This document shows, in pieces, positions 21,628 through 29,792 of a stretch of 64,000 nt of DNA. Origin of the DNA: Rhodospira trueperi (GTDB taxonomy: Bacteria; Pseudomonadota; Alphaproteobacteria; Rhodospirillales; Rhodospirillaceae); the NCBI RefSeq assembly GCF_900101965.1, contig NZ_FNAP01000007.1, forward strand, positions 124,001-188,000, written 5' to 3'. Within the stretch, counting starts at the first letter, position 1. Each line of letters starts with the position of its first letter. The position numbers were made by a program, and so were the translations under genes. Below the pieces are notes generated by a model. That model worked only from the letters and a program-made list of their open reading frames with translations. It ran no database searches and was not told the origin of the DNA.

Positions 21628-22059
21628 GTCGGTCTCTCCTTTTCTTGTGGAACGAAGGTGTCTTGGGGTTGGGGAAAAGCGAAAGGCTCCCGTCGGGACC
21701 GACTGCCCGCGCGCCGCAGCGTGGCCACGACGGACGGCTCGGACACGCCGAGCTTTGGATGCCGAATGTGCGGGGGACCTTCCTCCGGTCGCGTCCGTCC
21801 CAAGCGGCGGACTGGCGACACATGTTGTCTGTTTCTTAAACGTGGTGCTCTTCTTGGCCGGCGCCGCGCGGATCCGTCGCCTGTGTCGGATATGGCAACG
21901 ATCGACGCGGGCACAAGGTCCCGGGCGCATGGTCGCCGGGCCATCCCACCGCCGACGATGTCATTCGTCATCCACGCGCGGTTCCGTCCGGCCCTCTGTC
22001 TGTCTTCAGAACACATTTCCGGGGCCGTGGCAACGGGTTTCGAGTCCGGCGCGCGCGGA
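21628..22059 (-). other. Upstream region of the cold-shock gene
   Basis: No gene is supported in this 432-base stretch. It probably holds the promoter and 5' leader of the cold-shock gene, which is the only gene reading out of it. Several long frames cross it but they lack starts, ribosome-binding sites and family features. Confidence 0.5.
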
Positions 22060-22986
22060 CTATCCCCCAAACCATGCCAGCACCGACACCGTGACCACCG
22101 AGGCGAGGGTCTGCGCGGTGATCAGGCCGGCCATCAGCGGCGCGTCCCCACCCATGCGCCGGGCCAGCACATAGGACGAGGCCGAGCATGGCAGCCCGGC
22201 GTACAGTACGGCGACCGCCGAGGTCGGCCCGTCGAGCCCGGCCATCAGGCAGCCGCCCCACACCAGCACGGGCAGGCCGGCCAGCTTGATCGCCGATGCG
22301 GTGACCACGGGTGCGAAGGCTTGGCGCAGGTGGTGGAACGACAAACCGGCCCCGACCGCCAGCAGCGCCACGGGCAGGGCGGCCCGGCCCAGAATGTCCA
22401 GCGTCGGCCCGATCACCGGCGGCAGCCCGAGTCCGCTGACGTTCAGTCCGATCCCCAGCAGGCAGGCCAGGATCAGGGGATTGGTGGCGATGCCCCGGGC
22501 AATGCCGAGCGCAGAGGCCGACTGTCCGCGCCCCAGCCACGCCAGACAACTGACCGACAGCACGTTGACCAGGGGCACCACCACCGCCACGCAGATCGCG
22601 GTCAGGGTCACGCCCATCTCGCCGTACAGGGCGGCGGCGACAGCCAGCCCGACGTAAGTGTTCGGCCGGATGAGGCTCTGGAACACACTGGAGAAGGCCG
22701 CCGGATCCAGGCCCAGGCGCGCGCTCAGCGGCCGGCGCGCGGCAACCGCCGCGCCGGCTACGATCAGCACGGCCAGCGCCTGCACGGTCATCAGCGGCGC
22801 CCAGGCCACGGTCGTCATGTCGGCCCGGGCGAGATTGGCGACCAGCAGCGCCGGGAAGGTGACGGTGTAGGTCAGGCTTTCCGCCGGGGCCCAGAACGCG
22901 TCGGGCACCCAGCGGGCTTTTTTCAGGCCGAGACCGATCAGGATGACGAGGAAGACGGGCAGGACGGCCGTCAGGGAATCGGTCAT
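22060..22986 (-). CDS. AEC-family transporter (auxin efflux carrier-like)
   Basis: This 308-residue membrane protein has about ten hydrophobic helices and the two-part architecture of AEC permeases. It opens with LPVFLVILIGLGLKKARWVP, and carries SLIRPNTYVGLAVAAALYGE in the middle and VLYAGLPCSASSYVLARRMG near the end, all typical positions for this family. Substrates of bacterial AEC proteins are mostly small organic acids such as malate or malonate; here it is unknown. The gene stands alone and is divergent from the ornithine-cyclodeaminase-like gene 150 bases away. Confidence 0.85.
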   Translation of the reverse strand: MTDSLTAVLPVFLVILIGLGLKKARWVPDAFWAPAESLTYTVTFPALLVANLARADMTTVAWAPLMTVQALAVLIVAGAAVAARRPLSARLGLDPAAFSSVFQSLIRPNTYVGLAVAAALYGEMGVTLTAICVAVVVPLVNVLSVSCLAWLGRGQSASALGIARGIATNPLILACLLGIGLNVSGLGLPPVIGPTLDILGRAALPVALLAVGAGLSFHHLRQAFAPVVTASAIKLAGLPVLVWGGCLMAGLDGPTSAVAVLYAGLPCSASSYVLARRMGGDAPLMAGLITAQTLASVVTVSVLAWFGG

Positions 22987-23136
22987 GGGGGAACGCTCCG
23001 GACGCGGGGGACCACTGAGCCTACGCGCCGTCCGGCCCGCGACGCAAACCGGACGGAGTCGGCCCCGCTTGACAGGCCGGTGCGCCGCCGTTCAGCCTCG
23101 CGCTCCATCGCCGTGCCGTGAAGGAAGGACCGCCCC

Positions 23137-24102
23137 ATGCACCACCTGGACGCCGACGCCCTGGCTCGCGCTGTCACGCCGCGCGCGCTGGTGGAGGCCC
23201 TGCGCAGCCTGTTTGCCCAAGGCGCCGAGGTGCCCTTGCGGCATCACCACACCCTGCCGTCGGCGGGGGACGAGCGGCCGGGCACGCTGTTGCTGATGCC
23301 GGCGTGGCAGGCGGACGGGGCGGGCTACATCGGCGTCAAGGTGGCCACGGTGTTCCCGGACAACCCGGATCGGCGCGACCTGTCGGCGGTGACGGCGCTG
23401 TACTACCTTGCGGAGGGGGGCAGCGGCCGGCCTCTGGCGCTGATCGACGGCACGCTTCTGACCCGGATGCGCACCGCCGCCGCCTCCGCCCTGGCCGCCG
23501 ACTATCTGGCCCGGCCCGACGCGGCGACGCTCCTGATGGTGGGGACGGGCGCCTTGGCGCCGCACTTCATTCGCCACCATGCCGCCGTGCGGGAGTATGC
23601 GCGGGTGCTGGTGTGGGGGCGCGATGCGGCCAAGGCCGAGGCCGTCGCCCGCGCCGTGGCCCCGGACCTGCCGGATGCCGAGGTCTCGGCCGTCGCCCGT
23701 CTGGCGGAGGGTCTGGAGGCGGCCGACGTCGTTTCGTGCGCCACCTCCGCGAGCACGCCGGTGGTGCCCGGCGAGGCTTTGCGTCCCGGCCAGCACCTCG
23801 ATCTGGCCGGCGGATTCACGCCGTTGATGCGGGAGGCCGACGACGCGGCCATCCGCCGGGCGCGGGTGTTCATCGACACCGACGGCGCCACGGTGGAATG
23901 CGGCGACATCCTCGATCCGTTGAACGCGGGCGTGTTGCGCCGCGAGGACATCCAGGGCGATCTGTTCCAACTCTGCCGGGGTGAGCGCGCCGGCCGGGGC
24001 GGTCCCGGCGAGATCACCCTGTTCAAGTCCGTGGGCACGGCGCTGGAGGATCTGGCCGGGGCCGCGCTGGCCTACGAACGGCACATCGCGGCGGGGGCGT
24101 GA
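23137..24102 (+). CDS. Ornithine cyclodeaminase / mu-crystallin family protein
   Basis: The 321-residue protein has the family fold. It opens with a dimerisation part carrying LMPAW and GVKVATVFPDNP, then LIDGTLLTRMRTAAASALAA, whose Thr-Arg-Met-Arg-Thr is the substrate-binding signature. A Rossmann domain begins TLLMVGTGALAPHF. The sequence DTDGATVECGDI lies near the C-terminus. Known members convert ornithine to proline or reduce delta-1-pyrroline-2-carboxylate or other imines with NAD(P)H, and sequence does not separate these reliably. It overlaps no neighbour; nth converges on it 18 bases away. Confidence 0.85.
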   Translation: MHHLDADALARAVTPRALVEALRSLFAQGAEVPLRHHHTLPSAGDERPGTLLLMPAWQADGAGYIGVKVATVFPDNPDRRDLSAVTALYYLAEGGSGRPLALIDGTLLTRMRTAAASALAADYLARPDAATLLMVGTGALAPHFIRHHAAVREYARVLVWGRDAAKAEAVARAVAPDLPDAEVSAVARLAEGLEAADVVSCATSASTPVVPGEALRPGQHLDLAGGFTPLMREADDAAIRRARVFIDTDGATVECGDILDPLNAGVLRREDIQGDLFQLCRGERAGRGGPGEITLFKSVGTALEDLAGAALAYERHIAAGA

Positions 24103-24120
24103 GCCCTCCTGCGGTTGGGA

Positions 24121-24792
24121 TCAGCCGGACGCCGCCGTCTTGTCCGGCCAGCCGCACAGATCGGCCACGGGGCAGGTCGGACAGGCGGGCTTGCGTGCCT
24201 TGCAGACATACCGCCCGTGCAGGATCAGCCAGTGATGGGCGTGGCGGCGGTATGTCTCCGGCGTGATCCGCTCCAGGCCGTCTTCCACCGCCCTCACCGT
24301 CTTGCCCGGCGCCAGCCCGGTGCGGTTGGCGACGCGGAAGATGTGGGTGTCCACGGCGATGGTGGGCAGGCCGAAGGCGACGTTCAGGACCACGTTGGCG
24401 GTCTTGCGACCCACGCCCGGCAGCGCCTCCAGCGCCTCCCGATCCGCCGGCACCTGTCCGCCGTAGTGCTCCACCAGGGTCTTCGACAGCGCGATGATGT
24501 TCTTCGCCTTGCTGTTGAACAGGCCGATGGTGCGGATGTGCGCCTTCAGCCCGTCCTCGCCCAGGGAAAGCATCTTTTGTGGCGTGTCGGCCACGGGAAA
24601 CAGCGCGGCCGTGGCCTTGTTTACACCCTTGTCGGTGGCCTGGGCGGACAATACGACGGCGATCAGCAGGGTATAGGGATTGACGTAGTTCAGCTCGCTG
24701 CGCGGCTCGGGCAGCGCGGCGGCGAGGCGGGCGTACAGCGCCTCGACGGTTTCGGGCGGCAACGGTGCGGGAGCGGTATCGTCTTGGGTCAT
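24121..24792 (-). CDS. nth: Endonuclease III (DNA glycosylase/AP lyase)
   Basis: The 223-residue enzyme removes oxidised pyrimidines from DNA. The helix-hairpin-helix LPGVGRKTANVVL contains the catalytic lysine (Lys130), and VDTHIFRV contains the aspartate (Asp148). The iron-sulfur loop C-x6-C-x2-C-x5-C (CKARKPACPTCPVADLC) is complete at the C-terminus. Length is normal. It seems to be a single gene. Confidence 0.96.
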   Translation of the reverse strand: MTQDDTAPAPLPPETVEALYARLAAALPEPRSELNYVNPYTLLIAVVLSAQATDKGVNKATAALFPVADTPQKMLSLGEDGLKAHIRTIGLFNSKAKNIIALSKTLVEHYGGQVPADREALEALPGVGRKTANVVLNVAFGLPTIAVDTHIFRVANRTGLAPGKTVRAVEDGLERITPETYRRHAHHWLILHGRYVCKARKPACPTCPVADLCGWPDKTAASG

Positions 24793-24940
24793 GGCCGGGC
24801 GACCCTACACCGGACGACCGCGAACACAAAGCACGGCGGGGCCTCCGGGAGCGTTGACGCTGCCCCGGCGCCGGCCCATTCTGGCGCCGCTTGAACGTCA
24901 ACGGCGCCCGGATGTCCGTCCGGTGTTTGGGAGAGGGTCG

Positions 24941-25354
24941 ATGAGACGACAGAACGAGAATCCGCTGTTCGATCCGGCTTATCTGGGCAAGTCCGGCCGC
25001 TATCCGGCCCGGCATATCGAGATCCTGTGGAACCGGGCGGAGAATTTCCATGTGTGTGATGTCGAGGTGGCCCTGGCGCCGCTGGCGTTGCGCGAGGACG
25101 CGGCGAAGTGGGACCGCTACATCAGTTGGCGCAAGAGCTGGGGCGGCAGCCTGGGGAACTCCAGCGACGAGTGGATGCAGCCCAACGGCATGACGCCGGC
25201 GGAGGTCTTCGGCGTCCTCCTGAACAGCGGCTTCGTTGATGCCCTGGAACTTCAGGTGGCCCTGCGCGAGTTTTCGGGCATCGAGGAATGCGACTGGGCG
25301 CGCGAAATGTTGAACGGCCTGCCGGTGGAGGAGGACGCGCCCGACTGGGCGTGA
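24941..25354 (+). CDS. Conserved-looking hypothetical protein
   Basis: The 137-residue soluble protein has no signal peptide or membrane helix and I do not recognise its family. It is rich in Trp (IEILWNRAE, KWDRYISWRKSWGG, DEWMQPNG), with an acidic C-terminus (EEDAPDW). GGGAGAGGG stands ten bases before ATG 24941. Codon use matches the surrounding genes and the start is well supported, so it is likely a real gene. Confidence 0.6.
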   Translation: MRRQNENPLFDPAYLGKSGRYPARHIEILWNRAENFHVCDVEVALAPLALREDAAKWDRYISWRKSWGGSLGNSSDEWMQPNGMTPAEVFGVLLNSGFVDALELQVALREFSGIEECDWAREMLNGLPVEEDAPDWA

Positions 25355-25460
25355 TCGGGCGCGACGGTCGCGCGCTGCGGCAGGTCTCATTTTGGTCGCG
25401 TGGCCTGCGAAGGGTCCTGCCGGGAGTTCCAGGCACGAACCAAACTCCCTCCCCTGGATG

Positions 25461-25672
25461 GGCTATCGCATTCACACGTCTTTCCGCCGAAGCGGGGGCT
25501 CTTCGCTCACGCGACATCTTGACTCGTCATTGCGAACCCTCGTCGCAAGACGAGAGTGAAGCAATCCAGAGCATGGAACACTGAGGCTCGCCCTGGATTG
25601 CCCCATGTTTTAATTTGGGCTGCGCTCCTCGCCATGACGAACAAAAGTAGAGTTGTGTGAATCAGATAGCCT
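25461..25672. repeat. Dispersed intergenic repeat A, copy 1
   Basis: This ~210-base segment is closely repeated at 49692-49892, from GGCTATC and TTCACAC through CCGCCGAAGCGG and CTCTTCG to the shared end AACAAAAGTAGAGTTGTGTG AATCAGATAGCCT. Its core, CGTCATTGCGA...CAATGACG-type arms around GAAGCAATCCAG, is a palindromic motif found in many bacterial genomes and also forms the element at 28775-28882. It contains no gene. Confidence 0.85.
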
Positions 25673-25854
25673 GGATAGGAGAGGGCTGGGGTGGGGTTGA
25701 AAAAAGGCCCGTGGGGTTGACGCGGCAAGCGGGGTCCGTGCGGACATCACCTCGCCCCCCTCCCGACGTCCCCCCGCAGGGGGGAGGAGAACAGGCCGGC
25801 ACCAGCCGCAACCGGTGTTTTCCCTCTATCCTGAGAATTGCTGCGCCCGGCGCC
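25673..25854. repeat. Dispersed intergenic repeat B, copy 1
   Basis: The block starting GGATAGGAGAGGGCTGGGGT and ending CCTGAGAATTGCTG recurs at 31749-31920 with only scattered differences, and part of it lies inverted at 49893-50013. It includes a short inverted repeat around CCCCCCGCAGGGGGG. The stretch 25355-25924 otherwise holds nothing recognisable. Confidence 0.85.
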
Positions 25855-25924
25855 TGCGCATTGACGCCCAGTCCCCCGCCGTGGCAAGGGTCCTCAAACT
25901 GCGGTCGGTCGGCATGGAGCGAAC

Positions 25925-27187
25925 ATGACAATACCGGAAATCCGGGAAACCAGACTGCCCGGGGGGATGCGGGTGGTCACCGATCCCATGGACACGGTCG
26001 AGACGGTGTCCGTCGGCGTGTGGGCGGACGTGGGCGCGCGGCATGAGCCGGCCGAGATCAACGGCGTCTGCCACATGCTGGAGCACATGGCCTTCAAGGG
26101 CACGCGTCGGCGCTCGGCGCTGGACATCGCCGTCGAGATGGAGGACGTGGGCGGCCACATGAACGCCTATACCTCTCGCGAACACACCGCGTTCTACGCC
26201 AAGATGCTGCGTGAGGATTTGCCGCTGGCCGTGGACATCCTGGCCGACATCGTGCAGCACTCCGTGTTCGATCCGGAGGAACTGGCCCGCGAGCAGGGCG
26301 TGGTGATCCAGGAGATCTTCCAGTCCATCGACACGCCCGACGACATCGTGTTCGATCACTTCCAGGCCACCGCCTATGGCAATCAGCCGCTGGGCCGGCC
26401 GGTGCTGGGCACGGTGGAGAGCGTCGGCCGGCTGAGTGCCGAGGTGATCGGCGGCTTCCGGCACGCCCACTACAGCGCCGACCGCCTGGTGATCGCCGCC
26501 GCCGGACGGGTCGATCATGATGCCCTGGTGGATCTGGTCCGGACCCATTTCACGGACCTGACCGGGCGCCCGCCGCCGTCGCCGCAGCCGGCCCGCTACA
26601 CCGGCGGCGCCTATCAAGAGCCGCGCGACGTGGAACAGGCGCACATCGTGCTGGGCTTCGATGGCGTCTCGTATTCGGACCCCGACTATTACGCCAGCGT
26701 GATCCTGGCCACCCTGCTGGGGGGCGGCATGTCCTCGCGGCTGTTCCAGGAGGTGCGGGAGAAACGCGGTCTGGCCTATACCGTCAACGCCTTCGCCAGT
26801 TCCTATGTCGATGGCGGGCTGTTCACGCTGTATGCCGGCACGGGACCGGACCAGGTGGCTCAGTTGATGCCGGTTCTGCGCGGGGAGATCGACAAGGTGC
26901 GCGCGGCCGTGTGTGCCGACGAGGTGGCCCGCGCGCGCGCCCAGCTTCGCGCCGGTATTCTGATGGGACAGGAAAGCACCAGCGGCCGGTGCGAGCAACT
27001 CGCCCGTCAGATCCTAGTCTACGGCCGGCCCGTGCCCAATGCCGAGGTGCTGGCGGAACTGGAGGCCGTGGACGAGGCCGCAGTGACGCGCGTTGCCGAG
27101 CGGCTGTTCTCGTCGCCGCCGACGCTGGCGGCCCTGGGCGCCATCAAGGGGCTGGAGTCTCTTGAGCCACTGACCGGGCGGCAATAG
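25925..27187 (+). CDS. M16 family zinc peptidase (mitochondrial processing peptidase-like)
   Basis: The 420-residue protein has two M16 half-domains. The inverted zinc motif HxxEH is intact as HMLEH near residue 53, followed by the downstream Glu-rich helix (REQGVVIQEIFQ). The C-terminal half has GGGMSSRLFQEVREKRGLAY, the classic R/Y substrate-binding segment. There is no signal peptide, so it is cytoplasmic, in line with alphaproteobacterial relatives of the mitochondrial processing peptidase. It stands alone, bounded by repeats on the left and the cold-shock/hemerythrin gene on the right. Confidence 0.93.
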   Translation: MTIPEIRETRLPGGMRVVTDPMDTVETVSVGVWADVGARHEPAEINGVCHMLEHMAFKGTRRRSALDIAVEMEDVGGHMNAYTSREHTAFYAKMLREDLPLAVDILADIVQHSVFDPEELAREQGVVIQEIFQSIDTPDDIVFDHFQATAYGNQPLGRPVLGTVESVGRLSAEVIGGFRHAHYSADRLVIAAAGRVDHDALVDLVRTHFTDLTGRPPPSPQPARYTGGAYQEPRDVEQAHIVLGFDGVSYSDPDYYASVILATLLGGGMSSRLFQEVREKRGLAYTVNAFASSYVDGGLFTLYAGTGPDQVAQLMPVLRGEIDKVRAAVCADEVARARAQLRAGILMGQESTSGRCEQLARQILVYGRPVPNAEVLAELEAVDEAAVTRVAERLFSSPPTLAALGAIKGLESLEPLTGRQ

Positions 27188-27319
27188 GGCGCGGCCGCGC
27201 CCCGTTGCATCCGATTCGCGGGTGATCAATCCATCGGCGACAGCGTCGCGGTGAATTCGATTATAAGTAGTCGGATCGCGCGCCCGCCGCGCCTGTTCGC
27301 GCCCGCGCAATCCGCCACC

Positions 27320-27352
27320 CCTCCTTCCAAAGAAGGAGGTATCCTCCTTTTT
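27320..27352 (+). promoter_or_regulatory. Two mutually exclusive hairpins ahead of the CSD-hemerythrin gene
   Basis: CCTCCTTC (27320-27327) can pair with GAAGGAGG (27332-27339), or the same AAGGAGG (27333-27339) can pair with CCTCCTT (27343-27349), which is followed by a short T run. The second fold looks like an intrinsic terminator and the first would prevent it. The element lies 133 bases after the M16 stop and 162 bases before the next start. It may end the M16 message, or attenuate the downstream gene, or both. Confidence 0.5.
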
Positions 27353-27513
27353 GCGATTGACTCTGACCGCCGAAACAGGTGGCCTGAAGGAGTGCCCTGA
27401 ACGATTTCAGGGGTAATTTCGGTCTGCGGGCTTGTCATCGCCTTGGACGGTCCTGCATGTTTTATGGGCGCTTGGTGTTGGAGCGCTCATTCCGTGGGCG
27501 GAGGGGAAGAGGG

Positions 27514-28395
27514 ATGACCCAGGTTTCAGTGAAATGGTACAACCCGAAAAAGGGGTTCGGGTTCGTTCGTCCGGATGAGGGAGAACCGGACGCCTTTTTG
27601 CACGTGTCGGCTGTGGAAGCTCGTGGGTTGGACCGCCTACCGGAGGGAACGCGGCTCGACTGCACCCTGATCGAGGGACCCAAGGGCTGGGAAGTGCAGA
27701 GCATCGACGCGGTTCTGGCCGTTCCGGAACCGGCGCGTCCGCCGGAGCGCGTCACCCTTGAGGATGGGGTCTCCGGCGTCGTCAAGTTCTTCAATGCATA
27801 CAAGGGGTTCGGGTTCGTCACGCGGGACAGCGATCAAGCCGACGTGTTCGTTCATGTCCGCACGCTGGAACAGTGCGGGTTGTTCGACTTGACGGAGGGG
27901 CAGGTTGTGAGCATGTCGGTCAGCGAAGGGCCGAAGGGGCTCCAAGCCGACAACATCGTGGTCGTCGCCGAACCCGCGCGTCCCTCCGGACCGCTGCTGC
28001 GCTGGCGCGAGGCGTTCGATACGGGACACGAGGAGACCGACCGGGAACATCGCGATCTGGTGACCATGGCGAATGCCCTGCATGATCGTTGGGCCGCCAA
28101 TGCCAACCGTGACGAAGTCGCCCGGTTGCTTGACCGGCTGGTTGCCGGCGCCGTCTGTCACCTGGATCAGGAGGACATGCGTGCCGGACGCGGGGCCGGG
28201 GAGCCGCTGCAGGCCGGCCGCTGGCATTGGATGAAGGACATGCTGGACTTCCGCCGCCGGCACCTGTCCGAGGCCCGCCCCGTGCGCTTCACCGAGGATA
28301 TGGCGGAGTTTCTGCGCGCCTGGGTGACGGCCCACATCCTGGCCGAGGTCGGCACCCAGCCCCGCGTGGTGGAAGCCGCTGCCGCCCAGGCATAG
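27514..28395 (+). CDS. Fusion of two cold-shock domains and a hemerythrin-like domain
   Basis: The 293-residue protein has three parts. Residues 3-66 and 85-150 are cold-shock domains: SVKWYNPKKGFGFV with AFLHVSAVE, and GVVKFFNAYKGFGFV with VFVHVRTLE. Residues 160-280 resemble bacteriohemerythrin: LRWREAFDTGHEETDREHRD, CHLDQED, RWHWMKDM and VTAHILAEV. Expected di-iron ligands His179, His216, Glu220, His238 and His274 are present. The fifth histidine position is Asp242, and the usual final Asp is Val279, so the site is altered. An RNA/DNA-binding protein that responds to oxygen, NO or iron is a reasonable inference. ATG 27514 follows GAGGGGAAGAGGG. The leader carries competing hairpins. Confidence 0.8.
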   Translation: MTQVSVKWYNPKKGFGFVRPDEGEPDAFLHVSAVEARGLDRLPEGTRLDCTLIEGPKGWEVQSIDAVLAVPEPARPPERVTLEDGVSGVVKFFNAYKGFGFVTRDSDQADVFVHVRTLEQCGLFDLTEGQVVSMSVSEGPKGLQADNIVVVAEPARPSGPLLRWREAFDTGHEETDREHRDLVTMANALHDRWAANANRDEVARLLDRLVAGAVCHLDQEDMRAGRGAGEPLQAGRWHWMKDMLDFRRRHLSEARPVRFTEDMAEFLRAWVTAHILAEVGTQPRVVEAAAAQA

Positions 28396-28670
28396 CGCCG
28401 TCAGTCCTCATGGCGCGGTCTCGTCTCCCCGGGCGGGTGCTCCGCGCCCGACCCGGTGGGGGCGCCCCGGTTCATGCGCCGTTTGTTTGATTTGCCAACG
28501 AGTTCGCAGACCGTGGTCGATGAAACGGGCGCATGACGGCGCGGCTGGCGCGGCGCACGGTCCGCCGCGTCGCGGCGGTCGAGTGCGCCCTATGACGTTG
28601 TCTCTTCCTGGACCGCAGGGCGGGTGACCGAAGGGCACCCGCCGCCCCGCGCACGTCTGTCCCCGATCCG

Positions 28671-28767
28671 TAGGTTGGGGTGAGAGGCAACGCCCCGAAC
28701 CCCAACGGGTCCGGCCAACAGCTCCGGACGGTGTTGGGGTTCGCTTCGCTCACCCCAACCTACGGGC
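28671..28767. repeat. Imperfect palindrome, GTAGGTTGGGGT family
   Basis: The left arm GTAGGTTGGGGTGAG and the right arm CTCACCCCAACCTAC are exact complements and enclose about 65 bases that also partly pair (GAACCCCAAC with GTTGGGGTTC). A diverged relative lies at about 60107-60192. This looks like a non-autonomous, MITE-like element. Confidence 0.85.
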
Positions 28768-28774
28768 TGAAGGT

Positions 28775-28882
28775 CGTCATTGCGAGGAGCGCAGCGACGA
28801 AGCAATCCAGGGCAAAGACAGCGTTTCAACGCCCTCGATTGCTTCACCCTCGTCTGATGACGAGGGTTCGCAATGACGGGTT
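28775..28882. repeat. Imperfect palindrome of the CATTGCGAGGAGCG family
   Basis: The left arm GTCATTGCGAGGAGCGCAGC is followed by GACGAAGCAATCCAGGGC, and the right arm reads GCCCTCGATTGCTTC then GAGGGTTCGCAATGACG. The same motifs form the core of repeat A at 25461-25672 and 49692-49892. It has no coding content. Confidence 0.85.
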
Positions 28883-28979
28883 ACGTCGCCACACGAACGA
28901 CGGGCGTCCGATTTGGCCGGAAAACGTGCAAATCGGAGAACCTGTCGTGGGAGGCGCGGTTCGCGCCATCCGCAAGCAT

Positions 28980-29014
28980 ATCGTCGTCGCGATCCGTCGC
29001 GGATCGCTCGGGAT
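28980..29014. repeat. Solitary copy of the 56-bp REP-like unit (core)
   Basis: The minus strand of this 35-base segment matches the core of the tandem array at 21084-21355 except for the loop (CGA for AAA) and one stem base. That base turns a G-T pair in the array into a G-C pair, so the stem GCGATCCG/CGGATCGC is perfect. It overlaps the upstream side of the cytochrome b stop codon by a few bases. Confidence 0.8.
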
Positions 29015-29019
29015 GCGCC

Positions 29020-29670
29020 CTACGACTTGCGGTCCCCGTCGGCCTCCGGGTTGATGTAGAGCAGGTCGTAACCGGTGATCATGGCCTTCAGGTAGGCGTA
29101 GAACGGCTTGCCGGCAAAGGCCGCGAGATAGACGTGGCCGACGAAGAAGATCAGCATGGCGAAAGCTGCCGCCGTGTGCACCAGGGCCACGTCGCCCAGG
29201 CCGACGGGGCCGTCCAGGCCGGTGCGGTACCAGTCATTGTAGAACATGTACAACAGGCCGGAAATCCAGATGACCGGCGAGATCAGGACGTTGAACGCCA
29301 GATAGGCCAGCCGCTGCAACGGGTTGTGCTTGGCCATGCGGGTCTTGCGGTAGGGGTGCGGCACCGACGGGTCCAGAATGCCGGCGGTATAGTACTTGGC
29401 CACCGCCATGATGCCCCGGCGGGTGGGGATGTACTGCTTCCACTCCCCTGTAATGGCGTGCCAGACGATGACGAACACCCACAGCCCGATCAGAAACCAC
29501 GCGGCGAAACGATGCCACTGTGCGGCCTGTTCGTAGCCCAGCCACTGATAGGCGCCGTTCACCTCGAAGCCGGTCACCATCATGGCAATGATCAGGATGG
29601 CCTGGGACCAGTGCCAGAACCGCTCGAAGCGGCTGAACACCATCACCAGTTCCTTCTTGTTCCTGGGCAT
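29020..29670 (-). CDS. Membrane cytochrome b (b561/thiosulfate-reductase gamma type)
   Basis: The 216-residue protein has four to five hydrophobic helices and histidines placed as haem b ligands: RFERFWHWSQA near residue 20, AQWHRFAAWF near 53, VIVWHAITGEW near 71, and VGHVYLAAF near 178. This is the layout of formate dehydrogenase gamma and thiosulfate reductase cytochrome b subunits, which pass electrons between the quinone pool and a periplasmic partner. The start at 29670 follows AAAGGA. It lies 122 bases after the octaheme cytochrome in the same direction and is its likely electron donor. Confidence 0.8.
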   Translation of the reverse strand: MPRNKKELVMVFSRFERFWHWSQAILIIAMMVTGFEVNGAYQWLGYEQAAQWHRFAAWFLIGLWVFVIVWHAITGEWKQYIPTRRGIMAVAKYYTAGILDPSVPHPYRKTRMAKHNPLQRLAYLAFNVLISPVIWISGLLYMFYNDWYRTGLDGPVGLGDVALVHTAAAFAMLIFFVGHVYLAAFAGKPFYAYLKAMITGYDLLYINPEADGDRKS

Positions 29671-29792
29671 GGTCGGAGATCCTTTCGTGAGGCCCGGGGC
29701 CGGCCCGCCCGCCCGCCCGGCGACCGTCGTGGGGACGTCGCGGGGCAGGGGAGGGGGGGCCGGTCGGGGGCAAATCGTGGAGGCGGCGGCGA

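Larger units (their letters stand above)
28396..29019. other. Repeat-rich intergenic region
   Basis: No gene is supported in these 624 bases. It contains three palindromic elements listed separately (28671-28767, 28775-28882, 28980-29014) and otherwise anonymous GC-rich DNA. Confidence 0.7.

Noticed and set aside
27226-27438. 70-residue minus-strand frame after the M16 gene
   Set aside because: It runs through the hairpin element, has no ribosome-binding site and no recognisable sequence.
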